Of a DNA stretch of 34,804 nucleotides, positions 1 through 7,411 are shown piece after piece; position 1 is the stretch's first letter; each line of letters begins with the position of its first letter. The DNA lies in contig NZ_JAEL01000057.1 of NCBI RefSeq assembly GCF_000518885.1, positions 1 to 34,804 on the forward strand, given 5' to 3'. The notes under the pieces were generated by a model, which searched no databases, was not told the DNA's origin, and saw only the letters and a list, made by a program, of their open reading frames with translations. The position numbers and the translations under genes are program-made. This stretch comes from Bacillus sp. J33 (lineage in GTDB: Bacteria > Bacillota > Bacilli > Bacillales > Cytobacillaceae).

Positions 1-242
1 TGTGGGAGGAACATGTGGAAGAAGCAGATCATCTTCGCCACCATCAAGACGTCAAACCGATCTATGAAAAACGCAAAGAAACAATTGAACGAGTATTCGC
101 AGATGCAAAAGAAAAGCATGGCATGCGTTGGACAACCCTCAGGGGACTTAAAAAAATGTCGATGCAGGCGATGCTTACTTTCGCTGCCATGAATTTGAAG
201 AAAATGGCCAACTGGACTTGGCAAGGTCCAGAAATGGCCTAA
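1..242 (+). pseudogene. IS1182-like transposase, C-terminal fragment cut by the window edge
   Basis: An open frame enters from the left edge and stops at 240-242. Counting from codon 3-5 it gives about 79 residues; a GTG at 15 is only an internal codon. The peptide reads like the C-terminal end of DDE transposases of the IS1182/IS5 type: a Y-x-K-R-K-x-T-I-E-R-V-F-A-D segment (the region of the last catalytic Glu), then K-E-K-H-G-M-R, an L-R-G-L motif and a closing A-A-M-N-L-K-K-M-A-N-W. Whether the missing left part is intact cannot be seen, so calling it a broken gene is only a matter of the window. It converges on the efp operon. The family is assigned from recognition of the motif and was not searched. 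Confidence 0.7.
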
Positions 243-302
243 ATGATAACCTCGGAGAGGTCTGCAATTCTCTGTAATTACTTGAAGTCCTACAAAAAAT
301 CA

Positions 303-347
303 AAAAAAGAGTTCGGAATGAGACTATTCCGAACTCTTTTTGTCTAC
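303..347 (+). terminator. Hairpin at the right end of the IS element
   Basis: A long stem (AAAAAGAGTTCGGAAT, loop GAGACT, then its complement) ends in TTTTTGTCTACA. It lies 60 bases after the transposase stop. It can act as the transposase terminator, and its outer part probably marks the right end of the IS, because ends of this look are usual in the family. The exact terminal repeat cannot be fixed without the left end. Confidence 0.6.
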
Positions 348-352
348 AAACT

Positions 353-380
353 GAAATCCCGAGAAAACTCGGGATTTTTC
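353..380 (-). terminator. Terminator after efp
   Basis: A 10-bp perfect stem (AAATCCCGAG / CTCGGGATTT) with a 4-base loop begins a few bases after the efp stop codon. T-rich stretches flank it on both sides, so it can work for the efp operon and from the IS side. Confidence 0.75.
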
Positions 381-386
381 TTTTGA

Positions 387-944
387 TTACGCGCGTGATA
401 CGTAAGAACCATCAGTTGTGTTGATGATCAGCTTATCTCCTTCATTGATGAAGAAAGGAACTTGTACAGTTAGGCCCGTTTCAAGAGTAGCAGGCTTTGT
501 TCCGCCTGAAGCTGTATCCCCTTTAATGCCTGGTTCTGTTTCAGTTACTGTTAGCTCAACAGAGTTAGGAAGTTCGATTCCTAGTGATTCGCCCTGGTAA
601 AGCATTATGGCAACTTCCATATTTTCTTTCAAGAATTTTAATTCATACTCAATTGCAGATGCAGGCAATTCAATCTGCTCATATGATTCATTGTCCATGA
701 ATACATGCTGATCTCCATTTGCGTAAAGATATTGCATTTTACGGTTGTCAATTTGTGCTTTGGCAACTTTTTCACCAGCACGGAAAGTTTTTTCCTGGAT
801 CGCACCTGTGCGAAGGTTGCGAAGCTTAGAACGGACAAATGCCGCACCTTTTCCTGGTTTAACGTGCTGGAAATCCATTACACGCCAAATGCCGTTATCA
901 ACTTCAATCGTTAATCCCGTACGAAAATCGTTTACTGAAATCAT
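387..944 (-). CDS. efp: Translation elongation factor P
   Basis: EF-P binds the ribosome between the P and E sites and relieves stalling at proline runs. The product has 185 residues, the usual length, with the three-barrel layout: an N-terminal KOW-like domain, then two OB-type domains ending in N-T-x-D-G-x-Y-V-S-R-A. The loop K-P-G-K-G-A-A-F carries Lys32, the position modified in B. subtilis EF-P (known there as 5-aminopentanol-modified). The ATG at 944 has an AGGAGGA site 7-8 bases upstream. It is the last gene of aroQ-papQ-efp, 24 bases after papQ, and is followed by a terminator. The assignment is secure. Confidence 0.97.
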   Translation of the reverse strand: MISVNDFRTGLTIEVDNGIWRVMDFQHVKPGKGAAFVRSKLRNLRTGAIQEKTFRAGEKVAKAQIDNRKMQYLYANGDQHVFMDNESYEQIELPASAIEYELKFLKENMEVAIMLYQGESLGIELPNSVELTVTETEPGIKGDTASGGTKPATLETGLTVQVPFFINEGDKLIINTTDGSYVSRA

Positions 945-968
945 AAATATGTCCTCCTAATTGTTCAA

Positions 969-2030
969 TTAAAGAATAATCAATTCTTTGGTAGAATGAG
1001 TAAGCGTTTCATTATGATCCTTTGTAATTACTGTATCATCCTCAATCCGGACGCCGCCAAGGCCTGGTATGTAAATGCCCGGCTCTACCGTTACAACCAT
1101 GCCAGGTTCAAGAATAACATCAGACTTAAATGACAAGCCCGGCCCTTCATGCACTTCAAGGCCAATGCCATGGCCTGTAGAGTGGCCAAAGTATTCACCA
1201 TACCCTTTTTCTGTTATGTAGTCGCGCGTTAAGGCGTCTGCTTCTTTACCGCTCATTCCTGGTCTGATGCCTTCCATTCCCCGCTCCTGTGCTTCAAGCA
1301 CAATATTATAAATTTCTTTCAGCTTTTCTTCAGGTTCTCCGACAGCTACAGTACGGGTAATATCTGAAACATAGCCTTTATAATAAGCGCCGAAATCAAG
1401 AGTGACAAAATCTCCTTTTTCAATAACCTTATCGCTTGCCACTCCATGCGGAAGGGCAGAACGGTGCCCGGATGCCACGATAATATCAAATGATGATGAA
1501 ACTGCACCCGCTTTTCTCATAAAGAACTCTAATTCATTCGATACTTCCAGTTCAGTAATCCCCGGACGAATGACATTTAGAATATGTTTAAACGCAGCAT
1601 CTGCTATGTCAGCTGCCACCTTTATTATCTTAATCTCTGATTCAGTCTTAATCAAGCGTAACTTTTCAATTGTTCCGGAAACAGGAACAAGCTCTGCTTC
1701 AACTGCTTTTTCATAGGCTTTATAAGCGGAAAACGTTAGATGATCCTCTTCAAATCCAAGCTTTTTAATGCCAAGCTGTTTAACCTGTTCTGCGACTTCT
1801 TCAGGAATGGCGCCAGTATGCTTAACAATCTCATACCCTTCGCATTGTTTAGCAGCCTGCTCGGTATAGCGAAAATCAGTGATGAATAACGCTTTCTCTG
1901 CACTGATTAAAACTACGCCTGCCGATCCTGTAAAGCCTGTCATATAACGGCGGTTATAGCTGCTGGTAATCAGCATCCCATCTATGCCTGATTGATCAAA
2001 ACTTGCACGAAGCTTTTGAATTTTTTCCAT
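969..2030 (-). CDS. papQ: Xaa-Pro dipeptidase (M24 family aminopeptidase P type)
   Basis: The enzyme cleaves the bond next to proline in short peptides, in the cytoplasm, with two metal ions. It has 353 residues: an N-terminal creatinase-like domain (about 1-125) and a C-terminal pita-bread M24 domain. Visible metal ligands are the two Asp of the D-F-G-A-x-Y-x-G-Y-x-S-D segment, the His of S-T-G-H-G-I-G, and the Glu of V-E-P-G and of R-I-E-D-D. The ATG follows the aroQ stop by one base and has a GGGGAGAGG site, so it is probably translationally coupled to aroQ. It corresponds to B. subtilis yqhT. A link to efp through proline-related metabolism is often noted but remains inference. Confidence 0.94.
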   Translation of the reverse strand: MEKIQKLRASFDQSGIDGMLITSSYNRRYMTGFTGSAGVVLISAEKALFITDFRYTEQAAKQCEGYEIVKHTGAIPEEVAEQVKQLGIKKLGFEEDHLTFSAYKAYEKAVEAELVPVSGTIEKLRLIKTESEIKIIKVAADIADAAFKHILNVIRPGITELEVSNELEFFMRKAGAVSSSFDIIVASGHRSALPHGVASDKVIEKGDFVTLDFGAYYKGYVSDITRTVAVGEPEEKLKEIYNIVLEAQERGMEGIRPGMSGKEADALTRDYITEKGYGEYFGHSTGHGIGLEVHEGPGLSFKSDVILEPGMVVTVEPGIYIPGLGGVRIEDDTVITKDHNETLTHSTKELIIL

Positions 2031-2031
2031 A

Positions 2032-2478
2032 TTATCCTCTCCCCTTTATAAGATCCATTAAAGCATGAAAAGCCAATTCATAACCCTTTAGGCCAAGCCC
2101 GACAATTTGTCCGCGGGCCACAGGGGCAATGACAGATGTATGCCGGAATTCCTCCCGGGCATGAACATTAGAAATATGTACTTCGATGACAGGAACCTGA
2201 ATTCCTGCTATGGCATCCCTTATAGCATAGCTATAATGAGTGAATGCTCCAGGATTGAAGATGATACCTTGTATTCCGTCTTCATTGGCAAGGTGAAGCC
2301 TGTCTATTAATTCGCCTTCATGGTTTGATTGGAAACAGCATACTTCCATCTCATTAGATCTTCCCAATTCAATCAGGTTTTCTTCCAGACTCTTGAGTGT
2401 ATCGGTACCATAGACGCCCGGTTCACGCTTTCCGAGCAAATTTAAATTCGGCCCATTTAAAAGGAGTATCTTCCCCAT
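2032..2478 (-). CDS. aroQ: 3-dehydroquinate dehydratase, type II
   Basis: It catalyses step 3 of the shikimate pathway, 3-dehydroquinate to 3-dehydroshikimate, as a dodecamer. The product has 148 residues, typical for type II. The N-terminus K-I-L-L-L-N-G-P-N-L-N-L-L-G-K-R-E, with the catalytic Tyr in G-V-Y-G just after it, is diagnostic, as are the F-N-P-G-A-F-T-H-Y-S and E-V-H-I-S-N-V-H-A-R-E-x-F-R-H motifs. The frame opens 15 bases earlier, but the AGGGGG site sits between the two possible starts and points to the ATG at 2478. It is first in aroQ-papQ-efp and equals B. subtilis yqhS. aroK, another shikimate gene, is in this window at 18867. Confidence 0.95.
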   Translation of the reverse strand: MGKILLLNGPNLNLLGKREPGVYGTDTLKSLEENLIELGRSNEMEVCCFQSNHEGELIDRLHLANEDGIQGIIFNPGAFTHYSYAIRDAIAGIQVPVIEVHISNVHAREEFRHTSVIAPVARGQIVGLGLKGYELAFHALMDLIKGRG

Positions 2479-2810
2479 AATCAACCCCCTCATACTTATT
2501 CGCTAATGGGCTTCTTTTCCGGAATAGCAGCATATTTTAAATCGATTCAAACTGCCAGTGAAAAAGATTGTCCATTAAGAACATTCTAACATAAAGCAAA
2601 ACTGCATACAGTTGCAATGTTTACATACTTTTCCTGATTTTATTGGACCTGCATTTTCTTTATGAAGGGAGGCCGGCAAGAGAGATGCATTCTCCCCGCT
2701 CGGCTTTTTAAATTGAATGCTTTAATACCACTTCTTTTGGCTATTAACGAGATAGCTGCATTATTGATGCACTTGACACCAAAAGACTTGTCCGGCATTG
2801 CCTGCCCGCT
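2479..2810 (-). other. Intergenic region yqhR-aroQ with structured elements and a candidate promoter
   Basis: This stretch of about 330 bases holds no gene. A possible minus-strand promoter for aroQ-papQ-efp is TTGCAA at 2612-2617 and TATGTT at 2588-2593, with 18-bp spacing. Two structures stand out. One is a nested inverted repeat: TCTTTTGG at 2733-2740 pairs with 2779-2786 and encloses TGCAT-N5-ATGCA at 2757-2771. The other is a bulged hairpin at 2672-2704 (GCCG...CGGC) followed by TTTTT on the plus strand. The first may end the yqhR transcript although it lacks a T-run; the role of the second is unknown. Confidence 0.4.
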
Positions 2811-3344
2811 TTAATCAAGGATACTAGGGTCTGTGCGGGCCTTCTTTTCGTCCTCATTTTTGCCGCGCACTTCATGAGCTTCATATGATATGGAATACCC
2901 GACAAAAACCCCAAATAAAATATAGAAACAAATTGACGTGATAATCGTATTCCGTTCTAGCTCCCAGAACGGGCTAATCCCAGGGAATATTGGATTAAGA
3001 ATAAAAAATACAATTAAGAAAAGGGCAATCCCATACCCCGCTCCTATGAAGATACTTTGGAATTTTCTGAGAGCTGCATAATAAATAAGTGCAGCAATGA
3101 CTGAGATGCCTCCTATTAAGAGTATTGAGATGACCGTTCCCAGCCAGCCTTCTTTCCAAGCTCCTATTGTCCAGGGTTCAAGGATGACATTCGGTCTTAT
3201 CTCCGTGAAATTGAACACATAAGCCAAAAAGGCGAGCCCGCTCCATAGGATGCCGCCAACCAAACCAGTAATAACTACCATAGCCATAAATGACATTGGC
3301 TTTTCTCTCTGATTTTGTTCCAACTGCTCTTTTTCTTCTGCCAT
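2811..3344 (-). CDS. yqhR: YqhR-family membrane protein
   Basis: A 177-residue integral membrane protein with about four hydrophobic helices (roughly residues 18-42, 66-90, 97-117 and 134-155), an acidic/Gln-rich N-terminus and a charged C-terminus. It matches what is known of B. subtilis YqhR by position upstream of aroQ and by character; its function is unknown. A GTG three codons upstream of the chosen start overlaps the GGAGG ribosome site, so the ATG at 3344, 8 bases after GGAGG, is taken as the start. In B. subtilis yqhQ lies between this gene and yqhP; here there is only non-coding sequence. Confidence 0.8.
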   Translation of the reverse strand: MAEEKEQLEQNQREKPMSFMAMVVITGLVGGILWSGLAFLAYVFNFTEIRPNVILEPWTIGAWKEGWLGTVISILLIGGISVIAALIYYAALRKFQSIFIGAGYGIALFLIVFFILNPIFPGISPFWELERNTIITSICFYILFGVFVGYSISYEAHEVRGKNEDEKKARTDPSILD

Positions 3345-3825
3345 TTGTGCCACCTCCGTTTCCTATTATGCCCACACGTTTTTATTCCTTTGCATCATAA
3401 TAAAAATTATATGCAAATTGGTTGTTCCTCCCGGAGAAATGAAGATATTTTTAATATATTTCCTATTCTATAGAGGTTTTTTGGGGTTTTAGGTCGAATA
3501 AAATTAATATGTGGAAATAAATTTTTACTCTCCCCGGAAAAGAGACCTATTTCTATAAAAGAGTGTACCGGGATTGGAGATTGGAGCATAAATTTTAATA
3601 AGGAGCGAACTCCAGGAGAGTGCGCAAATTTTTTTACTGTCTGTATTAGAAATGGAAATTGGCTAGTAAAAAACGTTAAAATTGCCAATCCTTTGTTTAA
3701 AATGTAAACAAATTGGAAAAGAAAAAACGGAAGAAAACTTTTTGTGAAGAATTCACTTAAACTTTTTCATATATAGTTTAAAAGCTTATAAATTTGCTCA
3801 TCATGCTTTTAGGGAGGTGGCTTTC
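3345..3825. other. AT-rich intergenic region between divergent yqhR and yqhP
   Basis: About 480 bases without a convincing gene; the one long minus-strand frame (3407-3688) has no ribosome site and no recognisable product. At 3685-3716 there is an inverted repeat: CCAAT, 3 extra bases, TTGTTTA, then AAATG, then TAAACAA-ATTGG. Its inner 7+7 bp are perfect. A second, weaker repeat (CTTAAACT ... AGTTTAAAAG) lies at about 3756-3785, just before the yqhP ribosome site. These are operator candidates for one or both divergent genes. Confidence 0.4.
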
Positions 3826-4203
3826 TTGAAAAATCGGATTTCACTTTACATTATCTCCGGGCTAGTTATTCTTGCTGCCCTTGGAGTTGCCGTCAGCCTG
3901 ATTTCAGATCCTGCCGGTTTTTTGCAGAGAATAGCTGTCATTGTCATTATAGGGGCTGCGATATACTTTCTATTTCAGCGCTTCAACAGATCTAATCCCT
4001 CTAAGCGAGAGCAGCGGGCTTTTATACGTGCAGCTAAAAAATCAAAAAAACGCTTTAACCATAAAGAAGCAGGTTCAACCAACAGCAGAAAGGCTTCCAT
4101 GGGTTCCCTTACTTCGATTAAAAAACCCAAGAAGAAGTCTTCTCCGCATCTGACTGTCATAGAAGGCAAGAAAGGCAAAAAGAAAAATCGAGCATCCCTT
4201 TAA
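3826..4203 (+). CDS. yqhP: YqhP-like small membrane protein with basic tail
   Basis: The product has 125 residues: two N-terminal hydrophobic helices (about 6-26 and 33-50) followed by a cytoplasmic tail very rich in Lys, Arg and Ser with K-K-P-K-K-K and K-K-G-K-K-K-N clusters. It corresponds in position and make-up to the SA1362/YqhP family; its function is unknown, though the tail could bind nucleic acid or phospholipid head groups (inference). The start is a TTG at 3826, 8 bases after AGGGAGG. The upstream GTG at 3817 overlaps that site and is unlikely. The stop codon lies inside the loop of the terminator stem. Confidence 0.75.
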   Translation: MKNRISLYIISGLVILAALGVAVSLISDPAGFLQRIAVIVIIGAAIYFLFQRFNRSNPSKREQRAFIRAAKKSKKRFNHKEAGSTNSRKASMGSLTSIKKPKKKSSPHLTVIEGKKGKKKNRASL

Positions 4204-4223
4204 TGGATAGCTCGATTTTTTTA
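4182..4223 (+). terminator. Terminator of yqhP
   Basis: The stem AAAATCGAGC-ATCC pairs with GGAT-A-GCTCGATTTT, and a TTTTTTT tail follows. The yqhP stop codon is within the hairpin. The structure faces the 3' end of yqhO and may serve both genes. Confidence 0.85.
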
Positions 4224-4232
4224 TTCTCCTGC

Positions 4233-5117
4233 TTAGTAGGTCCATTTCGCAAAAAAATTCTCTGCGCATTTCCTCCCATGGTCAAGCAGGGCTTTTTTCT
4301 TTTTGTCCGTCAAATCAAACTCTGCTGTCAATACCCCATCTGTCGGTATAAAGATAATATTTTGCGCGTGCTTCCTTGAGATATACCGTGCATCATGCGC
4401 ATCCTTCATGGTCGCAAATAGAGCTTCATACATTTGTATGGCATTGGCGATTTTATTTGTCGGCCGTTCGCTTAAATTATGGCTTAATTTCACTCCCAGG
4501 ACCGGCCTGGTTTTTTTTATATTTTCTTTATCAAAAAGCCACATCGGGAAATTGCTCAAAACTCCACCATCCACGATTACACTGGAGCGGCTATAAGCCT
4601 GCAGTTTAACAGGTTCAAAAAAATAAGGCAAGCTGCAGCTCATTCGTATTGCTTTCGCCACCGGAAATGAGCCTGGATCAATGCCGTAGTGCACCAGGTC
4701 ATCAGGCAAAACAACCAGTCGCCCGTTTGTCAGATCAGATGCAATTACCCTTAATGATTGGGGCGGCAGGTCTGCAAATGTTCTAATTCCTCTTGCAGCA
4801 AGCTTTTCAGTCATCCAGTTCTCCAACTCCACGCCTTTGTATAGGCCTAATCGCCAGTAGAGAAGGAGCCATTTTGTGATTGAAAAGGGTATAAAAGTTT
4901 TTCTTTCATCAAGAAACTTTTTAACATCCAATTCATCCACAAGCTGATAGATTTCCTCACTTGTATATCTGGCAGCAATTAACGCAGCTACAATGGATCC
5001 AGCACTCGTACCAGCTACCCTCTTAAATTGGAATCCCCGCTTTTGGACTGCGTCATATGCTCCGATTAGGGCAAAGCCCTTGATGCCCCCTCCTGAAAAA
5101 ACACCGTCTATATACAT
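4233..5117 (-). CDS. yqhO: Patatin-like phospholipase (YqhO)
   Basis: A serine-Asp dyad lipid acyl hydrolase of the patatin family, probably cytoplasmic or membrane-associated. It has 294 residues. Visible motifs are the oxyanion-hole loop S-G-G-G-I-K-G (about residues 8-14), the nucleophile elbow G-T-S-A-G (Ser38) and the catalytic Asp in V-D-G-G (about Asp183), all in the expected order. The frame opens at a TTG at 5135, but AGGAG lies between that codon and the ATG at 5117, which is therefore the start. The substrate is unknown. In B. subtilis the next gene is mntR; here it is nrdJ. Confidence 0.88.
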   Translation of the reverse strand: MYIDGVFSGGGIKGFALIGAYDAVQKRGFQFKRVAGTSAGSIVAALIAARYTSEEIYQLVDELDVKKFLDERKTFIPFSITKWLLLYWRLGLYKGVELENWMTEKLAARGIRTFADLPPQSLRVIASDLTNGRLVVLPDDLVHYGIDPGSFPVAKAIRMSCSLPYFFEPVKLQAYSRSSVIVDGGVLSNFPMWLFDKENIKKTRPVLGVKLSHNLSERPTNKIANAIQMYEALFATMKDAHDARYISRKHAQNIIFIPTDGVLTAEFDLTDKKKKALLDHGRKCAENFFAKWTY

Positions 5118-5352
5118 GTAAGCCACTCCTGTCAATGTACTTACTTATAGCGGAACGCTTCTTATACATCTTTAATCAGGAGCTTTTTAAAATAGTACGG
5201 CTGACAAGCAAAATTTCAGTTTAAGTAAAATATTGTACGTCAGCTTCCGGAAAATAGGAATGAATATATCCTCTTATTGTTTCATTTGCTTCTTAAGCCG
5301 GATAAACACCTGGGACCTAATAACAGCAGTATGAGCCACATCCTGCAACAGC
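5118..5352. other. Intergenic region yqhO-nrdJ
   Basis: There is no gene here, although B. subtilis has mntR at this point. The only visible structure is a long-range inverted repeat, GCTGAC with GTCAGC, at about 5203-5245, without a T-run. Candidate promoter elements for yqhO are not clear. Confidence 0.35.
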
Positions 5353-5389
5353 CAAAAAAGAAGATGGAACATTTCTTCCATCTTCTTTG
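5353..5389 (-). terminator. Terminator of nrdJ
   Basis: A 13-bp stem (AAAGAAGATGGAA / TTCCATCTTCTTT) with a short loop, followed on the minus strand by TTTTTT, 15 bases after the nrdJ stop. Confidence 0.88.
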
Positions 5390-5403
5390 ATTAACTATTT
5401 AAA

Positions 5404-7170
5404 TTATAAGCCGCATTTTAGCTGTGCATTACAGTTTGTACATGTATTGCATCCGCCAATTTCTTTGACTTTCCCTTTGCGGCAAACAGGACATGTATTG
5501 CCAACTTCTGAACCGATGGTTACATCTGTTGAACGAAGGTCGCTGATGGTATCCACAAGCACCACATGCTGCTTGTTTTTCTCTTTCTTAACAGTGTCTG
5601 TATCATCAAAGCTGTTCTCTTCAGCTTTAAGTGTTAAGACCTGGGAATCGCGTGATCCGTCAACATATACCGTACCGCCCTTTGCACCGCCGCGATACAG
5701 GCGTTCATATACTTTTTCTACCTGTTCAACACTATACCCCTTCGGCGCATTTACCGTTTTGCTTATTGAGCTGTCAATCCAGCGCTGAATCACACATTGA
5801 ACATCTGCATGCGCTTCAGGGGCCAAATCCATTGCTGCCACAAACCATTCAGGCAAGTTATCCGGATCAGCTTCGGGGTTGCGGTCTAAATATTCCTGAA
5901 CAATATCTGCCTTTACTTCAATAAACTTCCCTAAGCGGCCGCTTCTGAAGTATGAGAAGGAGAAATATGGTTCGAGGCCTGTAGAAACTCCCACCATGGT
6001 ACCTGTGGATCCAGTCGGAGCAACAGTTAACAGATGTGAATTGCGGATTCCGTTTTCTAAAATCGATTCACGAATATCCTCCGGCATTTTCTGCATAAAG
6101 CCTGTTTCTGTAAATGCTTTGCGCAGGCGATTCGTTTCTTCTGCAGTCTCGCCTGTTAAGAATGGGAAGCTTCCTTTTTCCTTAGCAAGCTCTACAGAAG
6201 CTCTGTAGGCTGTTGTTGCGATTGTCTCAAACACCTTGTCAATCAGCATATTTCCTTCTTCTGAACCGTATTCCGTTTCACAATAGATCAGCAAATCATG
6301 TAGCCCCATAACTCCAAGGCCAACACGGCGCTCACCCAATGCCTGCTTTTTGTTCTCTTCAAGGAAGTATGGTGTTGCATCAATTACATTGTCCTGCATG
6401 CGTACGCCTACTTCGACTGTACGCTTCAGCTTTTCAAAGTTTACTGTCTTGTTTTCCTTGTCTGCCATTTCTGCCAGATTCACTGCTGCAAGGTTACAGA
6501 CAGAGTATGGTGCGAGAGGCTGTTCCCCACAAGGGTTTGTTGCTACAACCTTCTGCCCATATGCCTGTGCATTTGTCATATCGTTTGCATTATCGATAAA
6601 GAAAATGCCCGGCTCTGCTGAGTAAGTTGCACAGATATTAATCAGGTTCCAAAGTTCTTTCGCTTTAATCTTGCGATGAACTCGAACTTTATACCCGAGT
6701 TTCTCCCATTCTCTTACGTCTCCGACTTTGTGCCATTCTTCATTATAAATTTTCATGGTCTCAGCATCGTAGGATTCTACATCCGGGAAACGAAGTTCAT
6801 ACTCTGTATCGTTCTCAACTGCGTCCATAAATTCTTTTGTCAGGCAGACTGAAATGTTTGCGCCTGTCAGGAATTCAGGATTATGGACACTGTAAGTGCC
6901 GCCAGCAGCCAGCTTTTCCTCTGCATCCTTGATGATCTTCTCGCTGAATCCGCCGTAGCCAGGAATGCTCTTGTAATTAACAATTCCCTGGTACATTGCG
7001 GTTTCCTGCTCAGTGAAAGGAGTAAACTTTAATTTTTCTTTTGCATATTTTTTAATTGTTCCATCATTTGTATTTTCAAGAAGGAATCGTAAAATCCTTG
7101 GATTTTGCATTTTAGATATGATGAATTCAATAATGTCCGGATGCCAATCAGATAGCATAATCATTTGAGC
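5404..7170 (-). CDS. nrdJ: Class II (B12-dependent) ribonucleotide reductase, exon 2
   Basis: This is the larger exon, 588 codons before the stop, of a gene split by a group I intron. Joined to exon 1 (8426-9220) it gives an 853-residue adenosylcobalamin-dependent reductase that makes deoxyribonucleotides from ribonucleotides. Spliced residues 477-481 are N-P-C-G-E, holding the thiyl-radical Cys479 with its Asn and Glu. S-V-C-N-L follows with Cys490, the partner of the redox pair. P-T-G-S-T-G-T (the conserved C-terminal barrel loop) is also present. The C-terminus has a Cys-rich tail (C-P-V-C, then G-G-C-N-T-C-T-N-C and C-G-L) typical of NrdJ zinc/redox tails. An in-frame TTG at 7173 is intron sequence and not a start; an unspliced annotation would wrongly begin there. 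Confidence 0.93.
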   Translation of the reverse strand, partial: AQMIMLSDWHPDIIEFIISKMQNPRILRFLLENTNDGTIKKYAKEKLKFTPFTEQETAMYQGIVNYKSIPGYGGFSEKIIKDAEEKLAAGGTYSVHNPEFLTGANISVCLTKEFMDAVENDTEYELRFPDVESYDAETMKIYNEEWHKVGDVREWEKLGYKVRVHRKIKAKELWNLINICATYSAEPGIFFIDNANDMTNAQAYGQKVVATNPCGEQPLAPYSVCNLAAVNLAEMADKENKTVNFEKLKRTVEVGVRMQDNVIDATPYFLEENKKQALGERRVGLGVMGLHDLLIYCETEYGSEEGNMLIDKVFETIATTAYRASVELAKEKGSFPFLTGETAEETNRLRKAFTETGFMQKMPEDIRESILENGIRNSHLLTVAPTGSTGTMVGVSTGLEPYFSFSYFRSGRLGKFIEVKADIVQEYLDRNPEADPDNLPEWFVAAMDLAPEAHADVQCVIQRWIDSSISKTVNAPKGYSVEQVEKVYERLYRGGAKGGTVYVDGSRDSQVLTLKAEENSFDDTDTVKKEKNKQHVVLVDTISDLRSTDVTIGSEVGNTCPVCRKGKVKEIGGCNTCTNCNAQLKCGL

Positions 7171-7411
7171 CAATTTGTTATGTTGGTTCGTTACACCAAC
7201 CCTCTAGGTCACCCTAGAGTTCAGACCATATCTTATACCTTTTTGGTATCCTCGCACTTCGGAAGCACTTGCTTCCTACTCTACTCCCTTCCACCTAGAG
7301 GTGTGGTTTCGATGGTCGTTGAACCTTCTCCACTCTTTCGAGACAGGAGCTTGGCTGCTGATTGTCTTTTTCCACTTGCTGTTTTCAAGCATTCACGCTT
7401 ACCGTTTCCAG

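Noticed and set aside
3407-3688. 93-residue minus-strand open frame
   Set aside because: No ribosome site, odd composition, no recognisable motif; it fills an AT-rich control region between divergent genes.
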